Below, piece after piece: positions 27,175 through 36,162 of a stretch of 64,000 nucleotides of DNA; the first letter of the stretch is position 1, and each line of letters opens with the position of its first letter. The notes beneath the pieces were generated by a model. That model was not told the origin of the DNA. It was given only the letters and a program-made list of their open reading frames with translations, and ran no database searches. The position numbers and the translations under genes are program-made. The stretch comes from Fontibacillus phaseoli (GTDB lineage: Bacteria; Bacillota; Bacilli; Paenibacillales; Paenibacillaceae). The stretch covers positions 434,001 through 498,000 of the forward strand of contig NZ_QPJW01000001.1 of assembly GCF_003337355.1 (NCBI RefSeq), in the 5' to 3' direction.

Positions 27175-27957
27175 ATGACCCGAAACAAAGTCGAGATTTG
27201 CGGGGTAGACACCGCAAAATTGCCCGTTCTAACCAATGCGGAAATGCGTGAATTGTTCCACTCTTTGCAGCAGGACCACGTAAGATCAGCCAGAGAAAAG
27301 TTAGTGAATGGCAACCTCAGACTCGTACTGAGTGTCATCCAGCGATTCAACAATCGGGGGGAGTATGTGGACGACCTGTTTCAAGTCGGCTGCATCGGAC
27401 TCATGAAAGCCATCGATAATTTCGACTTATCGCAAAACGTCAAATTCTCGACTTATGCGGTGCCGATGATCATCGGAGAAATCCGCCGGTACTTGCGGGA
27501 TAACAATCCGATCCGCGTGTCGCGGAGCCTGCGCGATATCGCATATAAGGCACTGCAAATGCGCGATAGCCTGACAAACCAGAACTCGCGGGAACCTACG
27601 ATTTTCGAAATTTCGGAAGCGCTCGGTCTTCCGAAAGAAGATGTTGTTTTCGCGCTGGACGCCATCCAGGATCCGGTATCGTTGTTCGAGCCGATCTATC
27701 ATGACGGGGGCGATCCCATCTATGTCATGGACCAGATCAGCGACGACAGGAACAAGGATGTCTCCTGGATCGAGGAAATCGCCCTGCGGGAAGCGATGCA
27801 GCGTTTGGGGCGGCGGGAGAAGATGATCCTGTCGATGCGCTTCTTCGAAGGCAAGACCCAGATGGAGGTGGCCGACGAAATCGGCATCTCCCAGGCTCAG
27901 GTATCCAGGCTAGAGAAATCCGCCATCTTACAAATGCAGAAACATGTGAAGTCGTAA
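27175..27957 (+). CDS. sigG: RNA polymerase sigma-G factor
   Basis: Late forespore sigma factor of 260 residues. The N-terminus MTRNKVEICGVDTAKLPVL is characteristic and includes the segment that interacts with anti-sigma factors. Regions 2 (NGNLRLVLSVIQRFNNRGEYVDDLFQVGCIGL), 3 and 4 (TQMEVADEIGISQAQVSRLEK) are complete. A TTG directly precedes the ATG at 27175; ATG is preferred with GGGAGG ten bases upstream. It is followed by a terminator. Confidence 0.98.
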   Translation: MTRNKVEICGVDTAKLPVLTNAEMRELFHSLQQDHVRSAREKLVNGNLRLVLSVIQRFNNRGEYVDDLFQVGCIGLMKAIDNFDLSQNVKFSTYAVPMIIGEIRRYLRDNNPIRVSRSLRDIAYKALQMRDSLTNQNSREPTIFEISEALGLPKEDVVFALDAIQDPVSLFEPIYHDGGDPIYVMDQISDDRNKDVSWIEEIALREAMQRLGRREKMILSMRFFEGKTQMEVADEIGISQAQVSRLEKSAILQMQKHVKS

Positions 27958-27969
27958 CCGTGACTGACT

Positions 27970-27991
27970 GGCCCCTTAGGGGCCCTTTTTT
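27970..27991 (+). terminator. Terminator after sigG
   Basis: GGCCCC-TTA-GGGGCC stem-loop followed by C and six T, 12 bases after the sigG stop. Confidence 0.9.
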
Positions 27992-28324
27992 CGTCTATAC
28001 ATGCAATCGGCTATCCGTTGAAAGTGCTCGGCGGGAACAGCTGGGGCGTGCCATTTTGGCCCATTCTATCCACGCCACAGGATTTCATCCCATGAAGGTC
28101 GCGGATGTGCTGGACAGGCAGCGGCTGACTGCACTTTTCCAACATTTGCAATAATCGGTGATCTATAGTGGGGGAAGCATGTCATGGAAAAAATGAAATT
28201 AGAAAGGCGTGGTCGTTTTCTTAATGACTTCCTTTAATTTTTTGAAGGCGGCAATCATATAGTAAAGGGATGGCATTTGGCAGACGGGGAGCGATGGGAT
28301 ATGGATAACGCGGTGAGAGCGAGC
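27992..28324. other. Spacer between sigG and the ylmC-like gene; no confident gene
   Basis: A plus-strand frame from 27960 to 28154 could encode 64 residues but begins inside the terminator and has no ribosome site or recognisable domain; its end (HPMKVADVLDRQRLTALFQHLQ) might be the remnant of a lost gene. No RNA gene is recognised. CATATAGT near 28255 is a weak sigma-E-like -10 without a convincing -35. Confidence 0.4.
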
Positions 28325-28636
28325 ATGAAAATCTCGGATTTTCAAACGAAAGACGTCATCAATGTCGTGGACGGCAAGCGGCTGGGGCAAATTAGCGATC
28401 TGGAGTTGGACCTGCGGCAGGGATTGATCGAGGCGATCGTAGTGCCTGCGAACACCAAATTTCTCGGACTTTTCGGCGGCGGTACCGATCTGATTATCCC
28501 TTGGAAAAATATCGTTAAAATCGGCTCGGATGTCGTACTTGTCAAGATGGAGGAATTACGGGAATCCCGAAATCAGCCGGCCTACGAGACCACCGTTTAT
28601 ATCGACCGGGACGGAAGAGCGGAACGCCGCGGGTAA
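28325..28636 (+). CDS. ylmC: YlmC/YmxH-family PRC-barrel protein
   Basis: Small protein of 103 residues with a PRC-barrel-like fold: ISDFQTKDVINVVDGKRLGQISDLELDL, then FGGGTDLIIPWKNIVKIGSDVVLV. Members are conserved next to sigG in endospore formers and are linked to sporulation; the molecular function is unknown. Possible starts are TTG 28277, ATG 28301 and ATG 28325; the last gives the family N-terminus and has GGTGAG at suitable distance. The C-terminal 25 residues are charged and poorly conserved. Confidence 0.85.
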   Translation: MKISDFQTKDVINVVDGKRLGQISDLELDLRQGLIEAIVVPANTKFLGLFGGGTDLIIPWKNIVKIGSDVVLVKMEELRESRNQPAYETTVYIDRDGRAERRG

Positions 28637-28740
28637 ACGCAGGAGTTGAGATATGATAAACTGAGTTAGAGGATTGCCTACTTTGGCAAGACGCTTTGGA
28701 TTTGGGAATGATTTTACCGTGCATCAAGGGGAGATGGATG

Positions 28741-29592
28741 ATGGAACCGTTTATTTGGAATCCTAAACAGGATATTCCTGAACAATATGAACTAAAAGCT
28801 TGGCAAACTTCTGTCCCGGGGTTAAGTGCGGGATTTTCGGGCCGTTCAGGAGGGACGGGAAAAGAGCCTTACGGCAGCCTGAACCTGGCGTTTCATGTCG
28901 GGGACGATCCGGTCGACGTGCTTGAAAACCGCCGCAGGCTGGCCAGGGCGCTTGGCTTTCCCCCGGAAACATGGACCTGCGGGGAGCAGGTTCACGGAGT
29001 CTCGGTCGCTGTCGTCGTGGAAAAGAACCGGGGTAAAGGGTTCCGCGACAGGGAAAGTGCCTTTCAAGCAACGGACGGACTGGTAACTAATGTGCCGGGC
29101 GTACTTCTGACTTCTTTCTATGCCGATTGCGTGCCGCTTTATTTTCTTGATCCGGCGAACCGGGTTGTAGGCCTTGCCCATGCGGGATGGAAAGGAACGG
29201 TCGGGTTAATCGCCGAAGCGGTTGTCGCTACGATGGAGCGCGAATACGGCAGCCTCAGAAGTCAGATCAGGACTGCTATCGGCCCGAGCATTGGCTCCTG
29301 CTGCTACGAAGTGGATGAGCATGTCATGGGGAAAGTACGTGATGCTTTCCAAGAGATGCCAGAGGCGGAGTGGGCTCCGAAAATTTATTCTCCTTCCCGT
29401 CGGGAAGGAAGAAGTATGCTGAACTTGAAAGAAATGAATCGAATTATTATGATAAAAGCAGGAATATTGCCGACTCATATCGAATGTACATCTTGGTGTA
29501 CAAGCTGCCATAGCGACCGGTTCTTCTCTTACCGCAAGCACAACGGGGTGACCGGGCGGATGGCGAGCTGGGTTGGTTTGAAGGAGAGGTGA
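28741..29592 (+). CDS. pgeF: Multicopper-like purine nucleoside phosphorylase/peptidoglycan editing factor PgeF (YlmD)
   Basis: DUF152/LACC1-family protein of 283 residues. The family acts as purine nucleoside phosphorylase and adenosine deaminase, and the E. coli member prevents misincorporation of L-serine into peptidoglycan. Zinc-site motifs are CGEQVHGVS, FYADCVPLYF and GLAHAGWKGT. Adjacent ATGs at 28738 and 28741 both fit; the second has better spacing to AAGGGGAG. It starts the ylm block pgeF-ylmE-sepF-ylmG-ylmH, seven bases before ylmE. Confidence 0.92.
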   Translation: MEPFIWNPKQDIPEQYELKAWQTSVPGLSAGFSGRSGGTGKEPYGSLNLAFHVGDDPVDVLENRRRLARALGFPPETWTCGEQVHGVSVAVVVEKNRGKGFRDRESAFQATDGLVTNVPGVLLTSFYADCVPLYFLDPANRVVGLAHAGWKGTVGLIAEAVVATMEREYGSLRSQIRTAIGPSIGSCCYEVDEHVMGKVRDAFQEMPEAEWAPKIYSPSRREGRSMLNLKEMNRIIMIKAGILPTHIECTSWCTSCHSDRFFSYRKHNGVTGRMASWVGLKER

Positions 29593-29599
29593 TCCTTTC

Positions 29600-30292
29600 T
29601 TGTCACTTAAAGAACGGATACAGCATGTAGAAGAAATGATCATGGCGGCCTGTGACCGAAGCGGAAGAAATCGGGAAGATGTCACGGTGATCGCCGTGAC
29701 CAAGTATGTCTCAGCAGAGATGACCTCCTCGGTTCTGAACAGCGGAATCATTCACCTGGGGGAGAATCGCCCGGGCGTAGCGGTGCCGAAGTGGGAGGCG
29801 CTTGGCGGGCAGGGGGTATGGCACTTTATCGGCCATCTCCAAAGCAGGAAGGTCAAGGATGTCGTCGGTAAATTTCAATATATTCATTCGCTGGACCGGT
29901 TTTCGCTGGCTCAAGAACTGGACAAGCGGGCCGCAACGGCCGATACTGTAGTGAACGCGTTTTTGCAGGTCAACATTTCCGGTGAGGCATCCAAACAAGG
30001 GGTTGCGCCGGAAGAAGCCGAAACTCTTCTTCGGGAAGTCGACCAGTTGGCCCATTTGAAGATCATCGGGCTGATGACAATGGCGCCGGAGGAAGAGGAT
30101 CCTGAAGACACCAGACCTGTTTTTCGCGGGCTGCGGATGCTTCGGGACGAGTTAAATGCCAAGGGTGTGACGGCGGAGCCTCTCACGGAATTGTCCATGG
30201 GCATGTCGGGTGATTTTGAAGTGGCGATTGAAGAAGGGGCGACCTGGGTGCGCCTCGGGACTCTTTTAATAGGGAAAGGGGATGAGATGTAA
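29600..30292 (+). CDS. ylmE: YggS-family PLP homeostasis protein YlmE
   Basis: Alanine-racemase-fold protein of 230 residues that binds pyridoxal phosphate but is not thought to be a racemase; the family maintains PLP and amino acid balance. The PLP lysine is in VIAVTKYVS, and [21 protein letters not shown] and [13 protein letters not shown] are conserved. The start is TTG at 29600 with GGAGAGGTGA upstream. One unusual point: the usual GENRVQE reads [11 protein letters not shown] here. The stop overlaps the sepF start by one base (TAATG). Confidence 0.93.
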   Translation: MSLKERIQHVEEMIMAACDRSGRNREDVTVIAVTKYVSAEMTSSVLNSGIIHLGENRPGVAVPKWEALGGQGVWHFIGHLQSRKVKDVVGKFQYIHSLDRFSLAQELDKRAATADTVVNAFLQVNISGEASKQGVAPEEAETLLREVDQLAHLKIIGLMTMAPEEEDPEDTRPVFRGLRMLRDELNAKGVTAEPLTELSMGMSGDFEVAIEEGATWVRLGTLLIGKGDEM

Positions 30293-30741
30293 TGGGAGTA
30301 ATGAACCGGTTCATGAACTTCTTGGGCTTGCAGGAAGAGGAAGAAATAGTGGAGCGCGAAACATTTCCGGGACAGGATGAGCCGGATTTTGAAACCCCGA
30401 GCTTTGAAACCCGTAAAAATCAAAGAGGAAGTAATGTGGTCAGCATTCATTCGCAAAAGAACGTCAAGGTGATTCTTTATGAACCGCGCTCTTATGACGA
30501 AGCCCAAGAGATCGCGGATCATTTGCGTTCCCACCGGAGCGTCGTAGTTAACCTGCAGCGGGTACGCAACGACCAGGCGATGCGGATTATCGACTTCCTG
30601 AGCGGTACGATCTATGCGCTCAGCGGCAGCATTTCCAAAATCGGCGGCAATATTTTTCTGTGCACGCCGGATACCGTGGAAATTCAGGGAGCGATTACGG
30701 AAATTCTGACCGAGGATTCCGAATATAACAGAATGAGGTGA
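30292..30741 (+). CDS. sepF: Cell division protein SepF
   Basis: Protein of 149 residues that polymerises into rings, binds the FtsZ C-terminal peptide and anchors it to the membrane. The N-terminal amphipathic helix ([11 protein letters not shown]) is the membrane-binding segment; a charged linker leads to the SepF core ([35 protein letters not shown]). ATG at 30292 overlaps the ylmE stop and has GGGGATGAG upstream. It complements the ftsA and ftsZ genes of this window. Confidence 0.95.
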   Translation: MGVMNRFMNFLGLQEEEEIVERETFPGQDEPDFETPSFETRKNQRGSNVVSIHSQKNVKVILYEPRSYDEAQEIADHLRSHRSVVVNLQRVRNDQAMRIIDFLSGTIYALSGSISKIGGNIFLCTPDTVEIQGAITEILTEDSEYNRMR

Positions 30742-30748
30742 TGACAGC

Positions 30749-31021
30749 TTGGGAAATACAATCGGAGACATTGTTTGGCTGATCTATAATATTTATTTTT
30801 ATATGATTTTTGTTTACATTCTGATGTCCTGGGTTCCAAACGTTCGTGAAAGTTTTATCGGCGAACTGCTCGGGAAGCTGGTCGAGCCGTTTTTGGCTCC
30901 GTTCCGGCGGTTTATTCCTCCGCTCATGGGAACAATCGACTTTTCCCCGATCGTGGCTTTGCTTGTTCTTCGTTTAGCCGCGGTGGGTCTCATCAGCGTG
31001 TTGAACTATATCTTCGTGTGA
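30749..31021 (+). CDS. ylmG: YggT-family membrane protein YlmG
   Basis: Protein of 90 residues with two transmembrane helices ([20 protein letters not shown] and [19 protein letters not shown]) separated by the conserved loop [14 protein letters not shown]. The family is implicated in membrane organisation near the division site; its biochemical role is unknown. The start is TTG at 30749 with GAGGTGA upstream, seven bases after sepF. Confidence 0.92.
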   Translation: MGNTIGDIVWLIYNIYFYMIFVYILMSWVPNVRESFIGELLGKLVEPFLAPFRRFIPPLMGTIDFSPIVALLVLRLAAVGLISVLNYIFV

Positions 31022-31033
31022 TGGTTTGAGATC

Positions 31034-31816
31034 ATGAAGAGCGATATTTATGATCATTTTAAGCCGGAAGAACGCCACTTTGCGGACCGGGCATGGGAGT
31101 GGGTCGTGGGCGCCGGGGATTATCACGAAGTGAAGCTGAGTGATTTTCTCGATCCGCGGCAATGTTTTATTCTGCAATCGCTGGCTAACCGTCATCCTGA
31201 TACGGCCGTACGGCTGGACGGGGGTTATGAAGGCGCGGAGCGGCAGCGCGGTCTCATTGCGCCGGATTACCGCGACCTCGGCAGCGAACCGATGGGCATG
31301 AAAGTGCTTAGCATTACTTCGGATGACCAGAAACTGGCTGCTTTGCAGCATGGGGATTATCTGGGCGCGATTCTCGGCCTGGGACTGAAACGGGAGAAAA
31401 TCGGCGACATCCATGTTCGGGAAGACGGCTGCCACGTTATTATCGCGGAAGAAATATCCCCTTTTCTCAGCATGAATCTGCAGCAGGTACACCGGGTCCA
31501 AGTCATGACTGAACTTGTGGATCTGGATTCACTGAGAACGACGGAAGCCGAACTCGAGCCGCTGGATTTAACGGTGGCTTCTTTACGTTTGGACGGGATT
31601 GCCGGCGATGTGTTCCGGCTTAGCCGGAGCAAGGTGCTTGTGCCGATCAAAGCGGGGCGCTGCCGGGTCAACTGGAAGACGGAGGAAAATCCGTCCAAAC
31701 TGTTGAAAGAAGGCGATATCGTCGCTTTACAGGGGTTCGGCCGGTTTAAAGTGCTGGAATGCGACGGAGCGACAAAAAGAGGCAGGCTCCGAGTAAAAAT
31801 CGGTAAATTTAGTTGA
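31034..31816 (+). CDS. ylmH: S4-domain RNA-binding protein YlmH
   Basis: Protein of 260 residues ending in an S4 RNA-binding domain (LRLDGIAGDVFRLSRSKVLVPIKAGRCRVNW). Recent work on Bacillus YlmH places it on stalled 50S subunits with peptidyl-tRNA in ribosome quality control. The N-terminal region FKPEERHFADRAWEWV and DFLDPRQCFILQSLANR is typical. ATG at 31034 is 12 bases after ylmG; the ribosome site is weak (TTGAGA). Confidence 0.93.
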   Translation: MKSDIYDHFKPEERHFADRAWEWVVGAGDYHEVKLSDFLDPRQCFILQSLANRHPDTAVRLDGGYEGAERQRGLIAPDYRDLGSEPMGMKVLSITSDDQKLAALQHGDYLGAILGLGLKREKIGDIHVREDGCHVIIAEEISPFLSMNLQQVHRVQVMTELVDLDSLRTTEAELEPLDLTVASLRLDGIAGDVFRLSRSKVLVPIKAGRCRVNWKTEENPSKLLKEGDIVALQGFGRFKVLECDGATKRGRLRVKIGKFS

Positions 31817-31875
31817 ACTCGTTGCAGGAGATCTGCAATTCCTGTCGAAATTAACTACTTACGTATAAATTGAGA

Positions 31876-31936
31876 GTTCAAAAAGTGAGGTTTTCCGTAT
31901 TTCCTGCAATAAGAAGACCGCTTTTTGAACAACCTC
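31876..31936 (+). repeat. Inverted repeat in the ylmH-divIVA spacer
   Basis: GTTCAAAAAG at 31876-31885 is the exact reverse complement of CTTTTTGAAC at 31921-31930. GAGGTT (31887-31892) and AACCTC (31931-31936) are also complementary and interleaved with the first pair, so two alternative stems or a pseudoknot are possible. A second small hairpin, CTTCCC-GAA-GGGAAG then TTTTG, lies at 31957-31975 just before the divIVA ribosome site. Confidence 0.6.
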
Positions 31937-31998
31937 TAAGTAGGGAGTGAGACAAGCTTCCCGAAGGGAAGTTTTGAATATAATAGGAGGTGCGGATC

Positions 31999-32511
31999 AT
32001 GCCATTAACACCGCTGGATATACATAACAAGGAGTTTTCGAGACGCATTCGCGGCTATGACGAAGACGAAGTAAACGAATTCCTCGACCAGGTCATCAAA
32101 GACTACGAAATCGTGATCCGGGAAAACAAGGAGCTGCATAATCAACTGTTTTCTTTGCAAGAGAAACTGGATCATTTTTCAAATATTGAAGAAACGTTAA
32201 GCAAGACGATCATCGTTGCGCAGGAAGCGGCCGACGAAGTTAAGAACAATGCGAAGAAAGAAGCCCAGTTGATCGTAAAGGAAGCAGAGAAGAACGCGGA
32301 CCGGATCGTTAACGAATCCCTCTCCAAATCGCGCAAAATTGCGATGGAAGTTGAGGAGTTAAAGAAACAGGCTTCGATCTATCGCGCGCGTTTCCGCACG
32401 TTGGTGGAAGCTCAGTTGGATTTGTTGAGCCATGATGGATGGGATTCGCTTGAGAATCGTGAACGCTCCTCTGAACAGGACCGCGACCGCGAAGTGAAAG
32501 AAATTTACTAA
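31999..32511 (+). CDS. divIVA: Septum-site and pole protein DivIVA
   Basis: Coiled-coil protein of 170 residues that senses negative membrane curvature at poles and septa. The N-terminal membrane-binding domain is classical: LTPLDIHNKEFSRRIRGYDEDEVNEFLDQVIKDYE, followed by long heptad-rich helices. GTG at 31990 lies inside the ribosome site, so ATG at 31999 after AGGAGG is chosen. Position after ylmH and before ileS is the standard Bacillales order. Confidence 0.97.
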   Translation: MPLTPLDIHNKEFSRRIRGYDEDEVNEFLDQVIKDYEIVIRENKELHNQLFSLQEKLDHFSNIEETLSKTIIVAQEAADEVKNNAKKEAQLIVKEAEKNADRIVNESLSKSRKIAMEVEELKKQASIYRARFRTLVEAQLDLLSHDGWDSLENRERSSEQDRDREVKEIY

Positions 32512-32524
32512 GCCTCTCATCAGG

Positions 32525-32554
32525 TTGACATTTCCCGTGGAAATAAGTTATAAA
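32525..32554 (+). promoter_or_regulatory. Sigma-A promoter of ileS
   Basis: TTGACA at 32525-32530 with TTATAA at 17 bases or TATAAA at 18 bases (32549-32554). It drives the T-box leader. Confidence 0.75.
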
Positions 32555-32579
32555 TAATAACATATTGTTTGTTGAATGT

Positions 32580-32888
32580 ATGAATGATCTAAATCGATTT
32601 GATGATGGGAACCAGTACGCGGCGATGTTGTCCCCCAGAGAGTTGGCAATTGCTGAAAGCCAATGTTCAAGACGCTGACGGAAAATCCTCCCGGAGAAGC
32701 CTAGCTGAATTTCCGCTTGGAAAGCGTAAGCTATGCCGGCAGCCGGCCGTTATACCGGACCCATATGAAGCGTATGGGATCAAGGTGTCATGCTGCCTGC
32801 GATAACTTTTCGGTATCCGGTTTTGCATGAAACAAGGGTGGTAACGCGAGCACAAAGTCTCGTCCCTTTTGGGATGAGGCTTTTTTTG
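32580..32888 (+). promoter_or_regulatory. T-box riboswitch for ileS
   Basis: tRNA-sensing leader. The conserved stem I elements are seen (CAGAGAG near 32635, GCTGAAAGC near 32652), the specifier loop contains ATC at 32685-32687 (isoleucine codon), and the T-box sequence AGGGTGGTAACGCG is at 32835-32848. A terminator, GTCTCGTCCC-TTTT-GGGATGAGGC plus seven T, ends it at about 32887. Uncharged tRNA-Ile would favour the antiterminator and expression of ileS. Confidence 0.93.
32857..32887 (+). terminator. T-box terminator hairpin
   Basis: Ten-base stem with two G-U pairs, TTTT loop and a seven-T tail; the left arm overlaps the T-box pairing region, as expected for a switch. Confidence 0.88.
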
Positions 32889-32923
32889 TTTTTATCGAAA
32901 TTTTTTGAAGGGAAGAAACCAAA

Positions 32924-35900
32924 ATGAAAAAAGTCGATGTCAAGGAACAGGCCCGTACACGCGACCTGCGCATTTTGAACAAATGGAACAGCGAGAATAC
33001 GTTTAAGCGTAGCATTGAGAACCGGGAAGGCCGTCCGAACTATGTGTTTTATGAAGGCCCGCCGACCGCGAATGGGCTTCCGCATATCGGACATGTACTT
33101 GGACGGGTGATCAAGGACTTTATCGGCCGTTACCAGACCATGAAAGGATACCGTGTGGTTCGTAAAGCAGGCTGGGATACACACGGACTTCCGGTCGAAC
33201 TTGGCGTTGAGAAACAACTGGGTATTTCCGGGAAACAGGAAATCGAAAAATACGGCATTGAAGAATTCGTCAAGAAATGCAAAGCCAGCGTGTTCGGCTA
33301 CGAAAAACAATGGCGCGAATTTACAGAAGCGATTGCTTACTGGACCGATCTGGACAATCCGTATATTACGCTGGATAACAATTACATCGAGAGCGTGTGG
33401 AACATTCTGGCCACCGTACATGAACAAGGATTGCTCTACCGCGGCCATCGGGTAAGCCCTTACTGCCCATGCTGCCAAACCTCGCTCAGTTCGCATGAAG
33501 TGGCCCAGGGGTACGAAGATGTGAAGGATCTTAGCGCGACCGCTAAATTCAAGCTGGACAGCACCGGTGAGTATGTTCTTGCCTGGACGACCACTCCATG
33601 GACTTTGCCGGCTCACGTCGCTTTGGCGGTCAATCCCGCTATGGAATATGCAAAAGTGAAACAGGAAGACGGCATATACATCGTGGCCAAGAACCTGGTT
33701 GAAAAAGTAATGAAGGGCGATTACAACATTGAGTCGGTCATTAAGGGCGACGAGCTGGTAGGCCAAACGTATGCTTCGCCATTCAGCTATATTAAAGCGG
33801 ATAAAGTGAACGTCATTGTAGGCGCTTCGTTCGTAACGGACGCCAGCGGTACCGGGATCGTGCATATGGCTCCGGCCCACGGGGAAGACGATTACCGGAC
33901 CTGCCGCGAGAACGGCATCAGCTTCGTAAGCGTGGTCGACGGCCAAGGCCGCTACACCGAGTCGGTAAGCGATTTTGCCGGACGCTTCGTGAAGGATTGT
34001 GATCTCGACATCGTCAAAACGCTGTCCGAAAAAGGACTGCTCTACAGCAAAGAGAAATACGAGCACAGCTATCCGTTCTGCTGGCGTTGTAAATCCCCGT
34101 TGCTGTACTATGCGATGGATAGCTGGTTCATTGAAACCACTGCCGTCAAGGATCAACTCATTGCCAATAACAACTCCGTTAACTGGTTTCCCGGTCATGT
34201 CCGCGAAGGCCGCTTCGGCAAGTTCCTGGAGGAACTGGTGGATTGGAACATCAGCCGGAACCGCTATTGGGGTACCCCGCTCAATGTATGGGTATGCCGG
34301 GATTGCGGCGAGCAGTTCGCGCCGCATAGCCTGGCCGAGCTTCGCGCGCATGCGATCGGCGAGGTCAGCGAAGATCTGGAGCTTCATAAACCTTACGTGG
34401 ATGAAGTCAAGGTTAATTGTCCGCATTGCGAAGGCGGCGTGATGGAACGGACGAGCGAAGTCATCGACGTCTGGTTCGACAGCGGTTCGATGCCGTTTGC
34501 TCAGCATCACTATCCGTTCGAAAACGAGAAGACGTTCGAAGAGCAGTTCCCGGCCGACATGATTTGCGAAGGGATCGACCAAACGCGCGGCTGGTTCTAC
34601 AGTTTATTGGCCGTATCCACCTTGTTTACGGGCAAAGCGCCATACAAAGCGGTCATCGCTACCGGACACGTGCTTGATGAAAACGGACAGAAGATGTCCA
34701 AATCCAAAGGAAATGTCATCGATCCTTGGGATATCATCAATGAATTCGGCACCGACGCTTTCCGTTGGGCCCTGCTGTCCGACAGTGCGCCTTGGAACAG
34801 CAAGCGCTTCTCTAAAGGCATCGTGGCGGAAGCCAAATCCAAAGTGGTGGATACGCTCGTTAATACCCACGCCTTCCTTACGCTGTATGCCGGCATCGAC
34901 GGCTATAAGCCGGAAGAGCACGAGTTCCGTCACTCCGATAACAAGCTGGACCGCTGGATCCTGTCCCGGTTGAACAGCCTGATTTTGCTGGTGGATAAAG
35001 GTCTGGCCGTGAATGATTTCGTGAACACGTCCAAAGCGATCGAGTCGTTTATCGACGAACTGAGCAACTGGTATATCCGCCGTTCGCGCGACCGTTTCTG
35101 GGGCAGCGGCCTTGGCGAGGACAAAGTGTCCGCCTATCAAAGTCTCGTTCATGTGCTGCTTACGCTGTCCAAGCTGATGGCTCCGTTCACGCCGATGCTG
35201 TCCGAGGAAATTTTCACCAATCTGGGCGGCGGAGAAAGCGTCCACTTGGCCGATTATCCGTCGGTAGATGAATCGCTGATCGATCTGGCTCTGGAAGCGG
35301 ATATGGAAAGTGCCCGGCAAATCGTCGAACTGGCGCGCAACGTGCGCAACGAGACGGGGATCAAGACCCGCCAACCGCTGTCGAGTCTGATCGTATCCAT
35401 GGACCGTGACTTTGCGCTGGCACAATATGAGGAAATCATTAAAGAAGAAATCAATATTAAGACAATCGAACTCGAAACGAGCGATAGCGGGTTCGTTGAT
35501 TTGACATTGAAGCTGAACCTGAAAGTAGCCGGAAAGAAATACGGTAAGAACGTAGGCTTCCTGCAAGGCTTCCTCAAGGGGCTGAGCCCCGAGGAAACGC
35601 GCAAAATCGCGGACAACGGCCAGGTGAGCGTTACTTCCCCTGAAGGTGAGGAACTGAACGTTACCGCCGAGGAACTTCTGATTGAGAAACAGGCGAAATC
35701 AGGATTTGCCTCCGCTTCGGGTTACGGGATCACCGTTGCGCTGAATACCGACATCACTCCGGAACTGGAGCAGGAAGGTTGGGTCCGCGAAGTGGTTCGC
35801 GCCGTCCAGGATACGCGCAAAAAACTTGACCTTCCGATCGAAAAAAGAGTGCACCTGACACTGGAAGTGGACGATGAGCTTAAGACCGCGATTACGGCAT

Positions 35901-36019
35901 TTGAGAATGTGCTGAGAGATAATGTACTCATTACGGATGTGTCCTTCGGAACGGCCGAGGGCCAAGGCGAGACGGTAGATTTAGGCGGCAAAAAAATCGG
36001 CGTCTATATCCGGGGATAA
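32924..36019 (+). CDS. ileS: Isoleucyl-tRNA synthetase, type 2 (long form)
   Basis: Class I synthetase of 1031 residues charging tRNA-Ile. The HIGH motif is in ANGLPHIGHVLGR and KMSKS in KMSKSKGNVIDPW; the editing domain (WTTTPWTLPAHVALAVNP) and two Cys pairs (CPCC and CRDCG/CPHC) are present. The length and motifs such as YEGPPTANGLPHIGH and GWDTHGLPVELGVEKQLG match the type 2 (eukaryote-like) enzyme known as mupirocin-insensitive IleRS2, not the roughly 920-residue type 1 enzyme at this locus in Bacillus subtilis. ATG at 32924 follows GAAGGGAAG. Confidence 0.96.
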   Translation: MKKVDVKEQARTRDLRILNKWNSENTFKRSIENREGRPNYVFYEGPPTANGLPHIGHVLGRVIKDFIGRYQTMKGYRVVRKAGWDTHGLPVELGVEKQLGISGKQEIEKYGIEEFVKKCKASVFGYEKQWREFTEAIAYWTDLDNPYITLDNNYIESVWNILATVHEQGLLYRGHRVSPYCPCCQTSLSSHEVAQGYEDVKDLSATAKFKLDSTGEYVLAWTTTPWTLPAHVALAVNPAMEYAKVKQEDGIYIVAKNLVEKVMKGDYNIESVIKGDELVGQTYASPFSYIKADKVNVIVGASFVTDASGTGIVHMAPAHGEDDYRTCRENGISFVSVVDGQGRYTESVSDFAGRFVKDCDLDIVKTLSEKGLLYSKEKYEHSYPFCWRCKSPLLYYAMDSWFIETTAVKDQLIANNNSVNWFPGHVREGRFGKFLEELVDWNISRNRYWGTPLNVWVCRDCGEQFAPHSLAELRAHAIGEVSEDLELHKPYVDEVKVNCPHCEGGVMERTSEVIDVWFDSGSMPFAQHHYPFENEKTFEEQFPADMICEGIDQTRGWFYSLLAVSTLFTGKAPYKAVIATGHVLDENGQKMSKSKGNVIDPWDIINEFGTDAFRWALLSDSAPWNSKRFSKGIVAEAKSKVVDTLVNTHAFLTLYAGIDGYKPEEHEFRHSDNKLDRWILSRLNSLILLVDKGLAVNDFVNTSKAIESFIDELSNWYIRRSRDRFWGSGLGEDKVSAYQSLVHVLLTLSKLMAPFTPMLSEEIFTNLGGGESVHLADYPSVDESLIDLALEADMESARQIVELARNVRNETGIKTRQPLSSLIVSMDRDFALAQYEEIIKEEINIKTIELETSDSGFVDLTLKLNLKVAGKKYGKNVGFLQGFLKGLSPEETRKIADNGQVSVTSPEGEELNVTAEELLIEKQAKSGFASASGYGITVALNTDITPELEQEGWVREVVRAVQDTRKKLDLPIEKRVHLTLEVDDELKTAITAFENVLRDNVLITDVSFGTAEGQGETVDLGGKKIGVYIRG

Positions 36020-36087
36020 GCTAAGGTGTGACGATTACTTTGTATGACACGCCGATCCGGCGGTCATACTAGAATTAACCAAGAAAA

Positions 36088-36147
36088 AACGAGCTTGGGC
36101 GAGGCAATCTTCCTAATGGAAGAAGCCGACCCGGCTCGTTTCATTTT
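36088..36147 (+). terminator. Terminator after ileS
   Basis: Long interrupted stem: AACGAGC (36088-36094) with GCTCGTT (36134-36140), inner GGG/CCC, GGC/GCC and CTTCC-TAAT-GGAAG, followed by TCATTTTT. Confidence 0.85.
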
Positions 36148-36162
36148 TGCCGGAGGATACCG

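Noticed and set aside
31979-31984. Perfect TATAAT just before the divIVA ribosome site
   Set aside because: No -35 at any normal distance, and a start from it would remove the ribosome site.
32780-34582. 600-codon minus-strand frame opposite ileS
   Set aside because: Mirror frame of a well-supported gene in GC-rich codon use; overlaps the T-box terminator region.
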